A DNA stretch of 64,000 bases. It comes from Bog-756 sp963713625 (GTDB lineage Bacteria > Actinomycetota > Acidimicrobiia > Acidimicrobiales > RAAP-2). The translations under genes were made by a program, and so were the position numbers. Each line of letters opens with the position of its first letter. Position 1 is the first letter of the stretch. This document shows, piece after piece, positions 1-7,035 of the stretch. Where the stretch lies: NCBI GenBank assembly GCA_963713625.1, contig CAVQMN010000004.1:124001-188000 (forward strand). Direction: 5' to 3'. The notes under the pieces are model-generated. The model saw nothing but the letters and a program-made list of their open reading frames with translations. It ran no database searches and was not told the origin of the DNA.

Positions 1-1518
1 CTCCCGCTTCGAGACCAACAGGGCCAGGCTCCGAACCAGCACCCGTCTCGTCTCGGCCGGATCGATGACGTCGTCGACGTACCCGCGTTCGGCGGCGGCA
101 TAGGGGTTGGCGTACCGCTCGGTGTACTCCTCCACCAGCTCCTTGCGGCGGCCGACGGGGTCGACGGCCTCGGCCAGGTCACGCCGGTAGACGATCTCGA
201 CCGCCCCCTCGGGTCCCATGACGGCCAGCTCGGCCGACGGCCAGGCATAGGCCAGGTCGGCGCCGATCGACTTGGAGTTCATCACCACGTACGCCCCTCC
301 GTAGGCCTTCCGGGTGATGATCTGCACCCTGGGCACCGTCGATTCGCAGTAGGCGTAGAGCAGCTTGGCCCCGTGCCTGATGATGCCCCCGTACTCCTGG
401 TCGGTGCCGGGCATGAATCCGGGAACGTCCACGAAGGTGATCAGGGGAACGTTGAAGGCGTCGCAGGTGCGGACGAACCTGGCGCCCTTCTCCGAGGCGT
501 CGATGTTGAGCACACCCGCCAGCATCTGCGGCTGGTTCCCGACGATGCCGACCGAGCGCCCGTCGATACGGGCGAAGCCGCACACCAGGTTCATGGCCCA
601 GTGGTGGTTGACCTCGAAGAACTCCCCATCGTCGACCACCGCCTCGATGACCTTCTTCATGTCATAGGGCTGGTTGGGTGACGCCGGCATCAGGTCGGTC
701 AGCTCGGGCGTGAGGCGCTCGGGGTCGTCGGTGGGCGTCACCAGCGGCGCCTCCTCCAGGTTGTTGGACGGGAGGAAGCTCAGGAGATAGCGCACGTCAT
801 CGAGGCAGGACTTCTCGTCCGGGGCCACGAAGGCGGCGACGCCGGACTTGGTGGCATGGCTCATCGCCCCGCCCAGCTCCTCGAGGGTCACGTCCTCGCC
901 GGTCACCGTCTTGACCACGTCGGGGCCGGTGATGAACATGTGGCTCGTCCCCTGGACCATGAAGATGAAGTCGGTCATGGCCGGGCTGTACACGGCCCCG
1001 CCGGCACACGGGCCGAGGATCACGCTGATCTGGGGGATCACTCCCGAGGCTTCGGCATTCCGGTGGAAGATGCCGCCATAGGAGTGCAGGGAGACCACGC
1101 CTTCCTGGATGCGGGCCCCGGCGCCGTCGTTGAGACCGATCATCGGCACACCGATGGAGGAGGCCAGATCCATCACCTTGTGGATCTTTTCGGCGAACAC
1201 CTCCCCCAGCGCTCCGCCGAACACGGTGAAGTCCTGACTGAACACGCACACCCGCCGGCCCTCAATGGTGCCGAATCCGGTGATGACCCCGTCGGTGTAC
1301 GGCCGGTTCTCCTCGAGGCCCATGCCGTGGGCCCGGTGGCGGGCCAGCATGTCCAGCTCCTGGAAGGACCCGTCGTCGAGCAGATAGTCGATGCGCTCAC
1401 GGGCGGTCATCTTGCCTTTGGCGTGGTGCTTCTCCACCGCCCGGGGGGAGCCCGCATTGCGGGCCTGTTCGCGGCGCTCGGCCAGCTCCTCGAGTCGTTG
1501 GGTCATCGGATGATCCAT
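1..1518 (-). CDS. pccB: Acyl-CoA (propionyl-CoA) carboxylase, carboxyltransferase beta subunit; 3' end cut by window
   Basis: Biotin-dependent carboxyltransferase that moves CO2 from carboxybiotin to propionyl-CoA (or a related acyl-CoA), giving methylmalonyl-CoA. 506 codons are open to the window edge; the family is about 510-550 residues, so only the extreme C-terminus should be missing. The N-terminal crotonase-fold half carries NDGAGARIQEG (about residues 130-140) and the oxyanion stretch CAGGAVYSPA (171-180); the C-terminal half has RKAYGGAYVVMNS near residue 400. The ATG at 1518 (MDHPMTQRLEE) is chosen; an in-frame ATG lies at 1506 and neither has a strong Shine-Dalgarno. It is the last visible member of a leftward operon with crotonyl-CoA carboxylase/reductase and methylmalonyl-CoA epimerase, which supports propionyl-CoA as substrate. 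Acetyl-CoA carboxylase subunits look similar, so substrate is inferred from context. Confidence 0.93.
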   Translation of the reverse strand, partial: MDHPMTQRLEELAERREQARNAGSPRAVEKHHAKGKMTARERIDYLLDDGSFQELDMLARHRAHGMGLEENRPYTDGVITGFGTIEGRRVCVFSQDFTVFGGALGEVFAEKIHKVMDLASSIGVPMIGLNDGAGARIQEGVVSLHSYGGIFHRNAEASGVIPQISVILGPCAGGAVYSPAMTDFIFMVQGTSHMFITGPDVVKTVTGEDVTLEELGGAMSHATKSGVAAFVAPDEKSCLDDVRYLLSFLPSNNLEEAPLVTPTDDPERLTPELTDLMPASPNQPYDMKKVIEAVVDDGEFFEVNHHWAMNLVCGFARIDGRSVGIVGNQPQMLAGVLNIDASEKGARFVRTCDAFNVPLITFVDVPGFMPGTDQEYGGIIRHGAKLLYAYCESTVPRVQIITRKAYGGAYVVMNSKSIGADLAYAWPSAELAVMGPEGAVEIVYRRDLAEAVDPVGRRKELVEEYTERYANPYAAAERGYVDDVIDPAETRRVLVRSLALLVSKRE

Positions 1519-1613
1519 GGACAGGAGGCTACCGGACCGGCACCGGGGGGCCAGATCGACGGGACCTGATCGGGCCGTCATCAGGGTCGGATCCAGCGAG
1601 GGGCCAGGCCGGG

Positions 1614-2584
1614 TCAGCCCGCCGTGTTGATCCAGTGGGGCCCGCACCACACATAGGTGACCGGGCTCCGGGCTCCGGCCGCTCCATAGGCGGCCACACT
1701 CCTGCCCACATACCGCCGCTCGAGCTCGGGGTCGGGTGCCCCGACGAAGGAGAACCGGTCCGGTGGCCGATGCCCGCCCCCACCGGAGCCCGGTCCCGCC
1801 GGGCGCCACCGCTCGATCCGGTAGACGGCGGCGATCAGGTCGCCGGCGACGACGGCGGCCCACCGGGCGCGCGGGGGGAGTCGGGGTCGGTCCACCGGCG
1901 CCCGATCCGCCAGTCGTGGCGCACCCGCTCGTAGGAGGTGTCGGCACCCGCCGCCCCCGCCCGCAACAGCACCAGCTGGTGGCCGCGTTTGATCTTGGCC
2001 CGCTTGGCCAGCAGTGAACCCACCTCGACCGAGGTCCGGCGCTGGGAGCCGAGCTCGGGGGCCCCGGCGAGCCCGAGGGCCTCGTGGGCGGCTGCCTCGA
2101 CCAGCAGGGCCTCGTCCGGGCTCAGCCCGTGGCGCAGGATGTCGATGCGCACCGTGCGCCGGCTGGACTCGATCTCGCGGATGCGCTCCAACATCGGATA
2201 CTTGGACTGACGGCCGGCGCCGGCCTTGGCCGCCCGCAGGTGGCGGAAGCAGCGGTCGTTCCGCCCCCGGCCCACATAGAACGGCCGGCCGGTTCGGGGG
2301 TCCACCAAGAGGTAGACGTAGCACTTCAGCTTGGCCGAGACGTCGGCCGAAAATCCGGTCCCGCGGTCATCGCCGATCGGCGTCCCCGGCGGATCGTCGT
2401 GGTCGACGGGCCCCGGCGGGGGAAGGACGGCCGAAGCACCGCCCGGCTCGGGGGCCGAGGGGACGGGAGCGGGTGGGCGGTCCCGGTCGGTGGGGGCGGG
2501 AAGGCTGGCGACACCGATGGGCGGCACCCCGACGGCCGGGGGAACGTCAGGATGGCCGGCCGGTACCGCCTCGGCTGTGTCCAT
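1614..2584 (-). pseudogene. GIY-YIG (COG3680/LEM-3-like) domain protein, frameshifted
   Basis: The 5' frame (2584 to about 1875) has a proline-rich leader of about 85 residues, then YVYLLVDPRTGRPFYVGRGR, the GIY-YIG signature of the LEM-3-like group, followed by a helical segment with HGLSPDEALLVEAA. The expected C-terminal block (RWAAVVAGDLIAAVYRIERW, later RYVGRSV and a final SPVTYVW) is present but in another frame, ending at the stop at 1614. The two frames can be joined near the six-cytosine run at 1873-1878 (written as G on the + strand) if one base is missing there. This looks like a homopolymer miscall or a recent single-base deletion; -1 slippage is formally possible. It sits 9 nt after the epimerase stop and about 95 nt before pccB, inside a metabolic operon. 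No nuclease activity has been established for the family as far as I know. Confidence 0.72.
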
Positions 2585-2593
2585 CGACGTGAG

Positions 2594-3013
2594 CTACTCC
2601 TGCACGAGCTCGATGAGGGTGCCGAATGCACCTTTCGGGTGGATGAAGGCCACGGTGGTGCCCCGGGACCCGGGCCGCGGGGCCTCGTCGATGGCTCGGC
2701 CGCCGTGGTCCTTGACCGATTGCAGGGCCTCGGCGCAGTTGGACACCCGGTAGCCGACATGGTGCAGGCCCTCACCCTTCTTCTCCAGGTAGACGGCGAC
2801 CGGCGAGTCCTCCCGGGTGGGAGTGAGGAGCTGGATGTAGCTGTCGGCCACTTTCAGGAGCGCTTCTTCGACGCCGTCGGACTCCACGACTTCGCGGTGG
2901 TCCACGGTGGCCCCGAAGGTCTCCGCGTAGTAGGCGATGGCGGCCTCGAGGTCGTTGACGGCGATGGCCACGTGATCGATCTCGGTGAGCAGTGGTGCGG
3001 TCAACGGCTCCAT
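2594..3013 (-). CDS. mce: Methylmalonyl-CoA epimerase (VOC/glyoxalase fold)
   Basis: Converts (2S)- and (2R)-methylmalonyl-CoA, linking propionyl-CoA carboxylation to methylmalonyl-CoA mutase. The protein is 139 residues, the usual size. It begins MEPLTAPLLTEIDHVAIAV, where the His after the Ile-Asp is the first metal ligand, and has paired VOC modules with GLHHVGYRV in the middle and the Glu of GTLIELVQE at the C-terminus. A longer in-frame extension to 3169 is excluded because it would overlap the upstream crotonyl-CoA reductase gene. The ATG at 3013 is 5 nt past that gene's stop, but AGGAG abuts it directly; a TTG four codons in (3004) would have better spacing, so the exact start is open. 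Its place between ccr and pccB fits the ethylmalonyl-CoA or methylmalonyl-CoA route. Confidence 0.92.
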   Translation of the reverse strand: MEPLTAPLLTEIDHVAIAVNDLEAAIAYYAETFGATVDHREVVESDGVEEALLKVADSYIQLLTPTREDSPVAVYLEKKGEGLHHVGYRVSNCAEALQSVKDHGGRAIDEAPRPGSRGTTVAFIHPKGAFGTLIELVQE

Positions 3014-3017
3014 CTCC

Positions 3018-4370
3018 TCATGCTTCGTGGCGGCGGAACAGGGTGATCCTGTCCTCACCCACCTCGGCCCGGAACTCGGGGTCGTCGATGCCCTGACCGG
3101 CCTCGGGAGCCAGGCACAACACCCCGATCTTGCCTTCATGGAGGTTTTGGTGCACCTGGGCGGCGGCATCCCCGACGTGCTCCAGCGTGTGCACCGCGGA
3201 CAGGGGCGGGAGGATCTTTCCGTCGCAGACCAGCTGGTTGGCGTCCCACGCCTCCCGATAGTTGGCGAAGTGCGACCCCTTGATGGTCTTCAGCTTCATC
3301 CACAGGTGCCGGTTGTCGTACTCGATCATGTAGCCCGAGGTGGCCGCGCAGGTCACGATCATCCCGCCGCGCTTGGCCGCGAACACCGACGCGCCCATGG
3401 TCTGGCGTCCCGGGTGCTCGAACACGATGTCGACGTCCTCGCCGACCAGACCCCGGATGTCCTTGCCCAGCCGACGCCATTCGGACTCGTCCTGGGTGTG
3501 TTCGTCCTTCCAGAACCGGTAGTTGGCCACCTTGCGGTCGATGACCGCCTCCACCCCGAGATCGTGGAGGAGCTGGACCTTGGCCGGGGACGACACCACG
3601 CCCACTGGCGTCCCACCCCCGTTGAGCACGTACTGCACGGCGTAGGCGCCGAGCCCACCCGAAGCCCCCCACACCAGGACCTTGTCGCCCTGGGCCATAT
3701 GGGCGCCGTTCTTCGACACCAGCATCCGGTACGAGGTGGAGTTGCACAGGGCGTTGATGGCGGCCTCCTCCCACGTCAGGTGGGCGGCCTTGGGCATCAG
3801 CTGGTTGGCCTTGACGACGGCCAGGTCGGCCAACCCGCCGAAGTTTGTCTCGAACCCCCAGATCCGCTGGTTGTCGGCCAGGATCGAATCGTCGTGCGCG
3901 CTGGGGCTCTGATCATCGACGTAGTTGCAGTGGACCGTGACCTTGTCCCCCGGCTTCCACATCCGGACCGCCGAACCGGTCCGCAGGACCACCCCGGCGG
4001 CGTCCGATCCGACCACGTGGTAGTCGAGGGCGTGGCGCGCCCCCCACCTGCTCTCCTTGCCCAGGCGGTCGAGAAAGCCGAAGGTGGGCAGCGGCTCGAA
4101 GATCGAGGTCCAGACGGTGTTGAAGTTGATCGAACTGGCCATCACGGCCACGTAGGCCTCGTCCGGTGCCAGTTCCGGTACGGCCACATCGCTCACGTGG
4201 AGCGACTTCCTGGGGTCCTTGTCCTCGGACTCGAGGCCTTCGAACATCCCCACCTCGTCACGGAGCACGAAGGCGGCCCGGTAGCTCTCGGGGAGAGGGA
4301 TGGCCTCCAGTTCGTCACCCGATGCGCCCGATTGGATGGCTGAGAGGAACTCCTGCATGACTTGGGACAT
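3018..4370 (-). CDS. ccr: Crotonyl-CoA carboxylase/reductase
   Basis: NADPH-dependent reductive carboxylation of crotonyl-CoA to ethylmalonyl-CoA, the key step of the ethylmalonyl-CoA pathway. The product is 450 residues, matching the family (about 430-450). It is an MDR-type zinc-less dehydrogenase: N-terminal catalytic half with SSINFNTVW (79-87) and WGFETNFGG (171-179), Rossmann motif GASGGLGAY (235-243), and GSHFANYREAW in the C-terminal part. Asn-82, Phe-173/Glu-174 and the His of the last motif correspond, from memory of the solved enzyme, to the CO2-binding pocket, which argues for a true carboxylase over a plain crotonyl-CoA reductase. The ATG at 4370 (MSQVMQEFL) is preferred to a long GC-rich extension lacking similarity. 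First gene of the leftward operon, divergent from the thiolase across a 184-nt promoter region. Confidence 0.95.
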   Translation of the reverse strand: MSQVMQEFLSAIQSGASGDELEAIPLPESYRAAFVLRDEVGMFEGLESEDKDPRKSLHVSDVAVPELAPDEAYVAVMASSINFNTVWTSIFEPLPTFGFLDRLGKESRWGARHALDYHVVGSDAAGVVLRTGSAVRMWKPGDKVTVHCNYVDDQSPSAHDDSILADNQRIWGFETNFGGLADLAVVKANQLMPKAAHLTWEEAAINALCNSTSYRMLVSKNGAHMAQGDKVLVWGASGGLGAYAVQYVLNGGGTPVGVVSSPAKVQLLHDLGVEAVIDRKVANYRFWKDEHTQDESEWRRLGKDIRGLVGEDVDIVFEHPGRQTMGASVFAAKRGGMIVTCAATSGYMIEYDNRHLWMKLKTIKGSHFANYREAWDANQLVCDGKILPPLSAVHTLEHVGDAAAQVHQNLHEGKIGVLCLAPEAGQGIDDPEFRAEVGEDRITLFRRHEA

Positions 4371-4554
4371 TAGCTTGCCCGCAGGGCCCGGGGCCGAGGG
4401 GGGTCCGGGGTGGGAACGGGGCTCGCCGGGCGGGGGCGGGGCGGGTTGCCGGCCCTGTGGTCGGGCATGCGGACGACGCCGTATCATGTGGCAGTCGCAG
4501 CGGCGGCCCCCTGGGGACCCCGCCTGATCTGGCCACCAGGCCTCGGAGGACGTC

Positions 4555-5736
4555 ATGCCCGGAACCGTCATCGTCGCAGGAGCCCGGACCCCGATCGGAA
4601 AGCTCGCAGGTGCCCTCGGTGGCTTCGCCGCCACCGAGCTCGGGGGCTTCGCCATCGCCGCCGCCCTCGAGCGGGCCGGGGTGAAACCCGAGCAGGTCGA
4701 CTACGTGCTGATGGGTCAGGTCATCCAGGCCGGGGCCGGGCAGATCACCGCCCGCCAGGCTGCGGTCAATGCCGGGATCCCGATGAGCGTGCCGGCCACC
4801 ACCATCAACAAGGTCTGCCTCTCGGGCCTGAACGCCATCTACCTGGCCGACCTGATGATCAATGCGGGCGACGCCGACATCGTGGTGGCCGGGGGGATGG
4901 AGTCGATGACCCAGGCCCCGTACCTCCTCCCCGGAGCCCGGGCCGGATACCGGATCGGGGACGGCACCCTCGTCGACTCGATGATGTACGACGGGCTCTT
5001 CTGCGCCTTCGACAATTGCGCCATGGGACTCGGTACCGAGCGCTACAACGGCGCCGACGGTGTGTCGCGGGAACGCCAGGACGCCTTCAGCGCCCTGTCC
5101 CACGAACGTGCAGCCGCGGCCATCAAGGACGGGAAGTTCGCCGACGAGATCGTCCCGGTCAGTGTGCCCCAGCGCAAGGGCGACCCGCTGGTGGTGGACA
5201 CCGACGAGGGCGTACGGCCCGAGACGACCCCCGAGTCCCTGGGCAAGCTCCGGCCCGCCTTCGACAAGAACGGCACGATCACCGCCGGCAACGCCTCGCA
5301 GATCTCCGACGGCGCCGCCGCCGTCATCGTCATGTCCAAGGCCAAAGCGCAGGAGTTGGGCCTCTCGCCCCTCGGCGAGCTGATCGGCTACGGACAGGTC
5401 GCCGGCCCGGACCCGTCACTGCTCCACCAGCCCTCCAACGCCACCAAGGCGGCCCTCGACAATGCCGGCCTGACCGTGAAGGACATCGACCTCTTCGAGA
5501 TCAACGAGGCCTTCGCCGCCGTCGGGTGTGCCTCGACCGAGGCACTCGGCGTCAGCGGTGACATCGTGAACGTCAACGGTGGCGCCATCGCCCTCGGCCA
5601 TCCGGTGGGCATGTCCGGGACCCGGGTGGCCCTGACCTCCCTGTTCGAGCTCAAGCGTCGCGGCGGGGGGACGGCGGCGGTGAGCCTGTGCGGTGGCGGC
5701 GGCCAGGGGGACGCAGCCATTCTTCGCACGCTCTGA
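4555..5736 (+). CDS. Acetyl-CoA acetyltransferase (thiolase)
   Basis: Thiolase of 393 residues, full length for the family. The nucleophile is Cys-88 in NKVCLSG, the general-base His is H349 in ALGHPVGMSG and the second Cys is C379 in CGGGGQGDA; NEAFAAVGC, the usual Asn-Glu-Ala-Phe block, is also present. In the biosynthetic direction it joins two acetyl-CoA to acetoacetyl-CoA, the entry to crotonyl-CoA and so to the divergent ccr; degradative use in beta-oxidation cannot be excluded from sequence. The ATG at 4555 follows GGAGGA with good spacing. The 3' end, including the stop codon, lies in a run of degenerate direct repeats. Confidence 0.94.
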   Translation: MPGTVIVAGARTPIGKLAGALGGFAATELGGFAIAAALERAGVKPEQVDYVLMGQVIQAGAGQITARQAAVNAGIPMSVPATTINKVCLSGLNAIYLADLMINAGDADIVVAGGMESMTQAPYLLPGARAGYRIGDGTLVDSMMYDGLFCAFDNCAMGLGTERYNGADGVSRERQDAFSALSHERAAAAIKDGKFADEIVPVSVPQRKGDPLVVDTDEGVRPETTPESLGKLRPAFDKNGTITAGNASQISDGAAAVIVMSKAKAQELGLSPLGELIGYGQVAGPDPSLLHQPSNATKAALDNAGLTVKDIDLFEINEAFAAVGCASTEALGVSGDIVNVNGGAIALGHPVGMSGTRVALTSLFELKRRGGGTAAVSLCGGGGQGDAAILRTL

Positions 5737-5787
5737 CCGCGTCTTCTCGCACGCGCTGGCCGCGTGTCTTCGCTCACGCTGACCGTG
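5721..5787. repeat. Three degenerate 21-25 bp direct repeats across the thiolase stop codon
   Basis: Units at 5721-5741, 5742-5766 and 5767-5787 each follow the pattern TCTTC(t)GC(t)CACGC, then CTG(a/g)CCG. The first unit encodes the last residues and stop of the thiolase; the other two fill most of the gap to the convergent SixA-like gene. They look like a local duplication of the gene's 3' end. No protein or transcription-stop function is evident. Confidence 0.55.
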
Positions 5788-5812
5788 TTGGTCCCCCGCC
5801 CGAAGGAAGTCT

Positions 5813-6388
5813 TCAGTACGGGGGTTTGAAGAGCCCGAGCAACCGGGCGCAACCTTGGGTGGCGTCCTCCCAGGCCTCCACCTCGAGGGCGAGCACGGCC
5901 AGGGCGCACGTCGGGAAGCCGTGCGCTTCCAGGGCGGCCTGCTCGCTCCCGGGCCCCTCGCCGTCCCCATCGGCCAAGAGCTCCCAGACGAGTTGGTACA
6001 TCGTCGGGTTGTGACCGACGAGGAGCAGGCTCTGCACCGCCTCGTCGATCTCGCGCAGGTAGCTGAGGACGATGTCGGGGTCGGCGCTGTACAGGGAGTG
6101 ATAGGCATCCAGCTCGACCGGGTCGCCCATGGCCTTGACGACCAGGTCGGCCGTCTGCCGGGTCCGCACTGCGGCCGAACAGACGACCGCCTGGGGTATG
6201 GGCACGTCGTCCAGTCCGGGCAGCGGGACACCACCGGCCAGCCGTTGACCGAGGGCGGTGGCGTCGCGACGACCCCGCGCCGTCAAGGGCCGTTCCTTGT
6301 CGCTGCCTCCCCGTGGCGCATCGGAAGCCGCTTTCCCGTGACGCAGCACCCACAGCTGGCGGACGGGAGCACGGTTCGGCGTCGGCAT
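5813..6388 (-). CDS. Histidine phosphatase family protein (SixA-like)
   Basis: Phosphoglycerate-mutase-like histidine phosphatase of 191 residues. The RHG motif sits at residues 16-18 (LWVLRHGKA) and the second catalytic His is in LLLVGHNPTMY. The short form, without a nucleotide- or sugar-kinase domain, resembles SixA, which in Escherichia coli dephosphorylates a phosphocarrier histidine; the substrate here is unknown. The ATG at 6388 follows GAAGGA with almost no spacing; an in-frame TTG at 6406 would add six residues. It is read leftward, 42 nt after recR, so co-transcription with recR and dnaX is possible. Confidence 0.85.
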   Translation of the reverse strand: MPTPNRAPVRQLWVLRHGKAASDAPRGGSDKERPLTARGRRDATALGQRLAGGVPLPGLDDVPIPQAVVCSAAVRTRQTADLVVKAMGDPVELDAYHSLYSADPDIVLSYLREIDEAVQSLLLVGHNPTMYQLVWELLADGDGEGPGSEQAALEAHGFPTCALAVLALEVEAWEDATQGCARLLGLFKPPY

Positions 6389-6429
6389 TCCTTCATCGTG
6401 CCCCAAGTGGGGCGACGGGCGCCTTCCGC

Positions 6430-7035
6430 TCAGGCATCCACCTCGCGGCGCCCCTCCAGTGCCCGACCGAGGGTCAGCTCGTCGGCGTACTCGAGGTCCC
6501 CGCCCACCGGAAGACCGCTGGCGATCCTGGTCACCTTGAGCCCCAGCGGCTTCAGCAGGCGGGCCAGATACATGGCGGTGGCCTCACCCTCGAGGTTGGG
6601 GTTGGTACACAGGATCACCTCGGTGACCCCCTCCTCATCGACCCGCATGAGCAGCTCGCGTACGCGAAGCTGGTCGGGTCCGATCCCCTCGATCGGATTG
6701 AGCGCGCCTTGCAGGACGTGGTAGCGCCCGGTGAATTCCCCGGTCTTCTCCACCGAAACGATGTCGCGGGGGTCTTCCACGACACAGACCGACGTCGAGT
6801 CGCGCCGGTCGTCCAGGCAGATGGCGCACAGTCCGCCTTCGGCCACATTGAAGCAGCGCGTACACAAGGTGATGCGCTCCTTCACCGCGATGATGGCCTC
6901 GGCCAGCCGGAGGGCATCCTCCGGGGCCACCTTGAGGAGGTGGAAGGTGATCCGCTGTGCCGACTTGGGCCCGACACCGGGCAGACGGCCCAGCTCGTCG
7001 ATAAGGGATTGCAGCGGACCGGAAAAGATGGCCAT
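6430..7035 (-). CDS. recR: Recombination mediator protein RecR
   Basis: RecR acts with RecF/RecO to load RecA on gapped single-stranded DNA. All domains are present over 201 residues: N-terminal helix-hairpin-helix (GRLPGVGPKSAQR), a four-cysteine zinc finger (C58, C61, C70, C73), a Toprim domain starting with VCVVEDPRDI and ending near NPNLEGEATAMY, and the C-terminal Walker-B-like segment GGDLEYADELTLGRAL. The start is supported by GAGGAGGT seven nt upstream, located inside the 3' end of dnaX; the dnaX stop directly abuts this ATG. The usual small nucleoid protein gene ybaB between dnaX and recR is absent here. Confidence 0.96.
   Translation of the reverse strand: MAIFSGPLQSLIDELGRLPGVGPKSAQRITFHLLKVAPEDALRLAEAIIAVKERITLCTRCFNVAEGGLCAICLDDRRDSTSVCVVEDPRDIVSVEKTGEFTGRYHVLQGALNPIEGIGPDQLRVRELLMRVDEEGVTEVILCTNPNLEGEATAMYLARLLKPLGLKVTRIASGLPVGGDLEYADELTLGRALEGRREVDA

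Noticed and set aside
2985..3169. N-terminal extension of methylmalonyl-CoA epimerase to 3169
   Set aside because: The extra 52 residues would overlap the ccr coding region and show no similarity; homology starts at LTEIDHVAIAV.
2985..4343. 452-codon open frame antisense to ccr
   Set aside because: Low-complexity antisense of a strongly conserved enzyme; no ribosome site or similarity.
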